Shown here: positions 50,301-59,300 of the stretch, one piece after another
How positions within the stretch are numbered: the first letter of the stretch is position 1
Layout: the number at the start of each line of letters is the position of its first letter
Assembly: GCA_030765055.1 (NCBI GenBank)
Contig: CM060958.1
Span: 113,506,972-113,570,971, forward strand
Length of the DNA: 64,000 nucleotides
Direction of reading: 5' to 3'
From: Mantis religiosa
Taxonomy: Eukaryota; Arthropoda; Insecta; Mantodea; Mantidae
Notes under the pieces: model-generated
Told to the model about the DNA's origin: nothing
Database searches by the model: none
Seen by the model: the letters and a program-made list of their open reading frames with translations, nothing else
Position numbers and translations under genes: made by a program

Positions 50301-53300
50301 GGATAATAAAAATGCCTCAGTTTTATATAGTTCTGGTAAGGTTGACAAAATAAACTCTCTTGTTTTTTTCTGTCTGCTGAAGTTAGTGGAATAATGTAGG
50401 TGGCGCCCGCATGTCTGCCTCATGATCAAGAGGTCCCGAGTTTGAATCTCGGTCAGGGTGAGTTACCTGAATAAGGTTTTTCTGGGGTTTTCCCTTATCC
50501 TCAAAGACGAATGTCAGGTAACTCTAAGCTCCATGGATCCTGGGCCCATTTGAGCATCATTTCACCCATACCATTCATCGTCCCATATAACTTAAAAAGT
50601 TAAAGGATGTAAAAAAAAAAAAAAAAATGTAGATGGCTTCCTGCGCATGAACTGATTTGAAATTAACAAGAGACTAATTTATAGTGAGACCCTCTCTGGG
50701 TTCTACCCTTCTTGAACTGCACTACACTTACTGGCAAAATATATTGTAACCAAGACCTTTTAACAATTCAATAAAAAGAATTAATTTAATTCTACCTCGA
50801 GTATTGGGCGCACTAGTGCTCGATTCTCTGCGCTTGTTGGTGGAGTGTCTCATTTGGTTATTTGCTGCCTACTGATTTAAGGTGGCAGGATCAAATACAG
50901 TCCAGACCAATGGTTTTTAAGTGTGCTTAAAAATGACAGCACTATGTCAGTAGATTTACCCACATGTAAAAGAATTCCTGCAGGACAAAATTCCAGCACA
51001 TCAGCGGCGACACTGATTTAATCCTGACAATTGACATTGTCATTAACAAACAAAATATTTATTTATTTTTCTCTGAGCTTTCTGAATCTCTCTCACACTA
51101 CTCAGGAACTACTTAACATTTCATGAAAACTGAGGTTGTACTACGTGCTGTATTGAATTTCGCTTGACTCTACAAATACCTCTCCTATTTAAAAAGTATG
51201 TTAAAATATCCATAAAGTGCATGTACCATTTTGTTATCATTTGCTTTGCATCTTCAGTAGAGATATATGTTTCAGGATGGAGGTTGCACATGTCCTGGTG
51301 ATGTGGCAAAGGCTTTTGGAGCAGGAGCTGACTTTGTAATGGCTGGTGGAATGTTCGCTGGCCATGATCAGTGTGGTGGAGAAATGATGGAACGCAATGG
51401 AAAAAAGTACAAGCTATTTTACGGAATGTCTTCCACGACAGCAATGGAGAAACATGCTGGAGGTGTAGCTGAGTACAGGTGATTTAAATTTACTAGATTA
51501 TAGATTGATAGCGTAGAAGACATCCTTTTATTAGAGCAGAACAGCTTATTATGGATGCATTATGTTCAGGTATTTCAATCAAAATTCTGAATTGTAAATG
51601 TATGCATAGTGTTAAATTCAGGTGCATTTGTTTTGTTGCTGAAGGGTATGTTCTGAAAGTCTGTTCACACAAATCTAAGTATACCAGTTCCAGTAAAATG
51701 TGAAGTGTGTTAACACATTTTATTCAATCCCATATATGTAAAATTTCAACTCTGTGCTGTGGTTCACCTAAATATCATAGTTTCATTAGGATGTCCATAT
51801 AAAGTATCCAAGTATCCTTAGTTTTGTAGAGTTCCAGCAAATTTGCAACAAATAACATCTTTAAACTGTTCATACCAAATGAGGATTTTAAAACTACCAT
51901 CTTAAGTATCTTCTAACAATAATATTAACCAGTTGTTTTGGGTTAATTGAAAGCTATATAAGGCCTAACAAAACTAACTCTTAAAGAACTAATATTACCC
52001 ATAAAAGTAATTATCAGCACAGAGTTATATTTTTTTAAATAAAACTTTTTTTTTACTGCCCTCTTATACCACTATGTGGTGTCAGGTTATTCTTGTTTCT
52101 GTTAACCCTTATCCCCATAGGCAAAGGGTTGAGGAATGGAAAATCTGGATCAGTGAGACAGAGAATCCAGGATGAGTGGTCAGCCCGATGCCTGGTATGA
52201 GAGTCAGGGAAGTGGATGATACAATGAGGGTGAGATGATGGTGGTGGAATGCAGATGGGGGAAACTATAGTACTTGGAGAAAACCCACCCCACTGCCAGT
52301 TGTCCACCACATATCTAACTTTGTGGTTGCTGGGATCAATTCTGGGCTGCCTTGGTGAGAGCCAAGCAATCTAACCGCTCAGCCACGTTGAGGCCACTTA
52401 AATAGAACAATATGCATAAATATGACAGAAATGAAAATCATTAAAATTATATTAATACTGGTACTAATCATATTTTTTCTGATGCAAATACTTGGAGTAA
52501 TCACTATTAAAGATAAAGGTTAAACTTCCTCTATTGTACTATATGTACATGTTTTCTTGAGCGCTTGATTTACGGTGTGATGCAGGCAGAGGGGAAGAAG
52601 AGAGAGCTATAATGCTCATGTTTCTGCAGTGTGGTCAACCTAGAAAAGCACAATTCAGCCAAATCGTGGTAAGGTAGGCGATGATAAGCACCGAAGGTGT
52701 GAGTTGTGTGGTCAAATCATAAATTGAACTTCATCTGATAAGCTGTATGCTTATATATTTACTATATTATTAAGCACATAAAAGTAGAAAACAAATAATA
52801 TGACAGCTATAAACATTCACTCACTTTGTGATTCTTCGATTTTCAAGTCCATTGTGTCATTTTCATCACTGGTATCCTATGATGTATTAATAGTTTCATC
52901 AATTGCATTTTCTATTACACCATTTCTCCAATGTTGCATTTCCAGCTCTTGGACCTTCTTGCAATAATCCTTCCCAATCTGTCGCTTCTATAGCAAGTTT
53001 CTGTAATTTTGTGGCTCACCAGTTAACATTGCATCCTCTGAAAACATTCTTTATTTTTGCCCATGCCACCTTAATAAAATTGCATTCAGATCACAGTTAT
53101 ACGGAGGTATACGAATAATAGTATGTTCCCTTTTGAGAGCCATAACATACGTCTTACTCTTAGATTTATTGTAAACTGGTTAGCTAATAATTAACCTCAA
53201 AATTGCTCAAAATGAAATGGCACATATGTGAAAGCTTAGCATATTAGCCACTAGATGTCAGAGTGTATAGCACATTTCATGTTTCAAAGTTATCATCTTT

Positions 53301-56300
53301 GTTTACGGAATTAGGTGAAACCTATTGAATAAGGACTTGGGACCCGAACACTCAAGAAATCTTGCGCAGTTGTGCGGTAAAAATAACATAAAACACAGCA
53401 AAACAATAAGAATATTAGGAAGTGTTGATGCTCCCCCTCCCCTGCTATACTCCTGCCGTCCTAAGAAGCACACTTTCCTGTGAGCAGTTTCCGCAAACAA
53501 AACCTACTGGTAACCTACTGGTATAAGGGAATCCAATATTGTATGCAGATGACACATCAGTTATTTTACAAAATATAGGTCATCATAGTTTGCAAACTGA
53601 TATAAGTAACACATTAAATAACTTAGATAAATGGTTCACTGATAATGGTATGAGCTTAAATAAAACAAAAACTAGTGTTATACAATTTAAAACTGCTACA
53701 AATGCTAATTTGAAACAGGATAGCTTAGAGAATAATACTACAAAAGGTTATAGTAAGATATTAGGAATACACATTGATCAATATTTAAAATGGGATATCC
53801 ATATTGAACATATAACCAAGAAACTGAATTCAGCCTGCTATAATATGTTATGCCTGACACATATAATGAATATAGAAACCAAAAAAATTGTTTATTATAG
53901 CTATTTTCATTCCATCTTGGCCTATGGTATAATATTGTGGGGAAACGTATCTGAATGGAAAACAGTATTTAAAATTCAAAAAAGATAGTACACATAATGT
54001 TACATGCCAGCTTTAAAGATTCATGCAAACCATTATTTAAAAGATTAAATATTTTATCAATGCCTTCTGTATATATTTTAGAGTTACTTATGTATATAAA
54101 AATTATGACCAAGTTATGCAAAAACAAAATCATCATCTTTACAGCACTTGTAAAGAATCCAGCATAAAATATATGAAAAAACACCGTATTATATGGGTAT
54201 AAAAATATATAATAAGTCGCCTCAGAGATTCAAAGAAATAAAGACTTCAAAATTGTTCAATAAAAGTATAAAAGAAATGCTATTAGATAAGACATATTAC
54301 TCTATACAAGAATTCATGGATGATACAATATTATAATTACTCACAATTTATATTGCATAAATAATACCTTGTATACAATCTACACATTAGAATTAGTTTT
54401 CTCTTTTATGTTACTTCTTGTTTTATATATAACCTGACAAGTCACCAGATTACCAGCTTGTGCTCATAATGTAATCGTTTGTGACAGTAAAGATTCTATT
54501 CTATTCTATTCTACTCTTGTGCATACAACTTGTTTGAATGTAATATGGCGTAACACATGGGCAAAAGTGTCACTATGTCACGCTTGTGTACGTGGGCACG
54601 GAGTAGTACGAAAAGTGTGTTTCTTAAGACAGACAGACAACAGAAGCTTTTCCCAATATCTTCAAATAATGGTTTTTGAGGTGCAGATGATATTATCACC
54701 ATAGTACCTGAAAAACTTGTTCAGTTTGCCTTAAAACTGTTAAATTTACAAGACCAAGCTATCGACTTCACTGTAGGGACAGACAGCCTCTTCTCAGTGT
54801 AAAAGTAATGCAAAATGAAGACAGGCTTTCCTTTGAGATATGTGAAAAGACCACCCACATTTTACAATTCACATTTTACCCACTTTTGTATTACAGGTTC
54901 CAAGAGGTCTTTTCAAAACATAATATAAGCCTAGTATCTCAAAATAAATTCAACTTGAAAAGCCTACTGAGAGTACCTCCCAAACATCAGGTAGATACCA
55001 AATACTTCCAAACCAGGAATTTACAAAATGTCGCATGTCGGGATGTTGAGTAAGTATTGCCGCTCAGTTCGGCTCAATTATTTGGCAGGGGCTTGACTCC
55101 TAGGTTCGTCAGCATCGCCAATAAAATTTGAAAAATATTGATGTCCTCGGCTGCTCTCGGAGTTATCCTAATATTCATGAATATAGGATCTGCGGCAAGG
55201 ATCTCTTGATTCAGGGCGTTTTGGGTGGATCAATTAGGGTACTTGGAAAGAAACACAGGTTAATTCTCTTATGACGATCGGTTGCATTTCAGTTACTCTC
55301 GAAATACATGTTAATTAGGCGAACTCTGAATGGTAGGCTTCGCGCTGCCGTGGTTGTACTCCCGTGTCTATAACACGACTCATCGGATTAGCACCCAGCT
55401 ACTAACTACCATTAATTGAACGCGATTTCTTTAGTTTACTTGTCCGTTCAGTTTAGCCCACAGTAGCCAAAATAACCGTAATGAACGCGATTTCTATCAC
55501 GACGGTTCAGCTCGGCTCGGCTCTCAGCCACCGACTGCTTCAGATATGTCTTTGTTCCCAGATAGTTCATATGACACTTCGCTTCCCCCTTCAGTTCATT
55601 ATTTTTAATTAGTTGGTCGGTAGAACACATATGGAGTCCCAGTTACGAGAACCTCACTCTAGACCACCCAAAATGTTCCCTTCCTGTCAAACTATGTTTG
55701 AAACTAAACGCCGGGTGCGACCCTTAAAATTTATGGTTGCGGTCAGCTTTCCTAGGGGGCGGGGGGGACCGAGTCAGAGCCTGTAACAAACTTGACACTG
55801 CACACAAGATATTTGTTTAAATACATGTATATATTCCTTAAACATTCAATTAATCTTCTATATGTTCCTTAACAGAACTCGAGGAAGAGAGTACCGTTTC
55901 AAAAATTAACCACCAAGAATGCTGTAAAACATCAGAAAAACCAAGTTTAACAAACATCTGCCTTAAGAACCTATCCAGAATTAAAAGGTAATAGGCAAAT
56001 CAACCATCACAGCACAATTTTGAAAAACCAACCATAGAATAGACACAAATTCAGAATTACTAAAAGAAGTAAACCTTCCTCTAAAACTCACTGTGTGGGA
56101 GAAGATTTTCATCCAAAAATACATACTCGCCGAGGTCTACTTCCCATAAGCTCCAGCCCCGTAGGACCGGGAACCCGGACCTCATCTGTTATTTCCATTA
56201 GGACAGCACCTATTTTATAAGCTGCCCCCCCGTCTGCCTTACGGCAAACAGGACGGATGTGGATACGCCACATACGCGCCAGTCCTTAATGAACCAGCTA

Positions 56301-59300
56301 CCAAAGAACCTTGGTAGGGCCGCCAGTGTCTAGCTCACCAGCTACTAGCTCTGCAGGCTAGTCCCCGGGACTTATAGGACAACCCTCTGCCCCCTCCGGG
56401 CGGCCCTGGCGACCTGGCCGGAGGTACCCAATTGCCCGTGGGTGACGGGAACCATCTGCCCCCTCGAGACCAACCCAATCCGAACAACTCCCATGCGGGA
56501 GGGGCTCGTTATGTTCGGCCCGAGGTTCCTCTAGTAACGTCAGAGGTACCACGAGTGCTAGGGGTCCGTAGCGCCCGCACTTATCCAAAAATACAAACAC
56601 ATACTTACTGTAGATATAGTCAACCTGAAAAGTTCAATGCCAGAAACCAAAAGCTTAGCCAAAACCTTAGCCTATGTACGGCTAGTGTGAAGAAATGATT
56701 AATTTCCATCAATTAACTTAAATAACAGACTTACTAACTTTGAAATTCTACATCTGACATCTATATTAAATTCATTGTGCCATTTATCAGAGATCAGAAT
56801 GAAGATGACACTAATACTACCAGTCGGCCTAAACTGATGATGGAAGCTACAGCTTCTGAAATGTATCCTTTATAAATTACAAAGTAAATGAAACAAACAT
56901 GTTTCAAATATGCCTTCATTGTCACAAGCTTCTAAAAAATTGAGTACTACAATACTGTGACTTCATTGGGTTTGTAGAATTAACGTAATTTGGAAACCAC
57001 AACAAAAGAACATTTTCGTAACATTAAGTACAAACAAACTGATAAATCGGCCGTAGCAGATCATTTTTGGTCATTCAACCATGAAATAAATCCAGAAGTT
57101 ATATTATTAAAACATTAAATGGTCCGATAGATTTAATAGTTTGGGAAAAGATATTTATTTAAAAAAAAATAAACATCGCATAATGAATTATGAAATACCA
57201 GCAGTCGATTCTGTTTTTAAATTTGTTTCATTTTCAAAATTTGGTAGTACTAACAAGAACATAGTGACATCTAGTGTTTGTAGCATTGACGACGAGTTTG
57301 TTTGTGATTCTAGCTGATGATGTGGAAGAAGTTTCACGAAATTGCAATCCTGTTCAATTTATAAGAAAAGTAACATCATTTCTTATAAGTGAAGTTTTAA
57401 GTTACAAATTCTTATATTTGTATATATTTGTTTGCTTCACTGTTAATAGCTTCATATTTTACGTATTTATTAAAAGTCTCTTCCAACCTGGTCCCAAGCA
57501 GGTGGGGTAAGTGCAGTGAACTCGCCCACTGCCAAGAGAATTCAAGCAAAATACCTACTAAGAATAGCAATTTATCATCTGTGAAACAAGTCTTCATTTA
57601 CTATGCTAAATACCTTTTTTGTTTTCAAAACTGGTCCGAGGTTGCGGCAGTACTACCTCTCTGCCTCCCAGCTGCACCTACCTGAGTCTACGTCAGGACT
57701 CCTTCCTCGGTCTCCACGTCGTCATCGGCTGCTTGCTGTACCCTGGGCTCTAGCGGCTTCTCCTGCATGGATTCTTTTTCGGGTTCTCAGGGATTACGGT
57801 TGAGACAATGCAAACCAACGATAACCTCTTAACTGCTTTTATTTGTCTGGCGTTTGTGGAACCCGGGCACTTAATTAACTGCACTTCCGGCGGACATTTC
57901 ATAGTATATTTTATTAGACGCGGTACTTCCTCGAATACACCTCACGGATGTCTACAATACTGCAATGAGCAATAACTGAGCACAACTGTGTAACAACTGA
58001 GTAACCACTGAGGGATGAGTAGGGGTTACCACCCTCTTATATACTCGCAGCACCGCGTCACTAGCAAAAACTAAGGGTATATTGACCTGTATAACGGTAC
58101 GTAAAATAGCTAGCATACCATTCTATTGTCAAACATCCGCTGGTTCTAGGCTGTCGTCCAGGAGGGCAGGGTTTCTCACGTATGTCTGCCCAGGTCCATC
58201 ACAATGTTTCTTCAAGTCTACAATTTTGCTTTAACTAACATAATTATTTACAGTTCTTAAATTTATGAGTAATTATTAAACACATTAGTAAATAAATAAT
58301 TGATCCAAGGACCAAAGTTCCTGTTTCAAACTGCGCCAAACAATGAAGTTAACATTTTTAGAGTTTGCACTGAGAAAATTTCACTTTATTGTTTTAGTTC
58401 CTCCAAAGCTAGGCTCTTTCTATCTCTGTTCATGTCACTCACTTTTACAGTTTCACTTTCACATAATCACTTAACTACCTGTTCTTTCCTTGTTCAGGTA
58501 GCTGAAACTTAATACCGGTTTCACCCTCTACCATTTACAGTACAAGATAATTTTTATTTTGTCACCTGTCTTACTGTCACACAGTTCACTGCCATTCTGT
58601 TGGGTCCTTAAGTATTCATTTTCTCACTCTCTAACTCCTAAGATTTGGCTTCTTTATGCCCAATTATTCTTTTTACAGTAGCCTATTTCTTATCCTAATA
58701 ACAACCAAGACTATTATATAACAACCATAACTATTTACATTTGTTTTAACAAGTGGTTCGTTGCACACAATCACATACATATTAGTTCTTTTACTTACAG
58801 TTACGCTTCCATCTGGCTTCTTAGCATGTCACCAAGACCTTACCTTTTTTTCTTTTTAAATTTAACCTAACCCACTTTGTTAACTGGATAAATGGAAATA
58901 TCCATCACTTCTCAGTTACTTAGAATGTTTATTACCTTTGTTTTATTTATGTGATTATTTGTTTATTTTAGTTTATTTTTACTGGGCGCCCGCTATTCTT
59001 GTTTACCTATTCGCATACATACGGACGTAAAAGCTGTTTGTGGAACTTCCCCACCATCTTACCGTTCTGCCATCCCGAAAATTTCTACTACCTTGTATTG
59101 CCCCTTAAATAACATAGCCATACGATGATTAAATTTATTTATGGCGCTAGATAACTGTTTATTCCTTAACAAGACCAAATCATTTATTCGTATTTCACAC
59201 TTCTTTCTTTTTTTCGCCTTATGCTTGGCTTTCCTCACTTCAGCTTTTGCGCGCATTCTATTGGCGGTTATCTTTAACATTTTGCGGCCCGGGTTCGATC

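Larger units (their letters stand above)
49030..50400 (-). pseudogene. Merlin-type (ISXO2/IS1595-like) transposase relic
   Basis: On the minus strand: FLFLIGPTETN (about 50290) and KNLSKLLMNISAG, an N-terminal finger-like LRMSILCLECDAILHPLG, then KYIILDKIGSSGYVVQINEC and KIGRRTYHCSH (first catalytic region). After stops, HVHTNSTQFCWQYHQDHLSR and YTLLEYLWCQDCKN follow, equivalent to the conserved HTNxIE...W block and C-terminus. The glutamate of that block is lost (TQFCW). The reading frame is interrupted several times and by a 198-bp insertion. Assignment is by motif order, not by search. Confidence 0.65.
55870..57352 (+). pseudogene. Cluster of decayed PLE endonuclease fragments
   Basis: Three pieces: VWEKIFIQKYILA near 56094-56130; LTNFEILHLTS near 56727; and EHFRNIKYKQTDKSAVADHF with WSFNHEINPE at about 57010-57095, followed by decayed sequence. 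Each of the last two is followed by its own hammerhead motif, so at least two PLE copies are present. A GC-rich repeat and SINE sequence lie between the first and second pieces. Confidence 0.75.
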
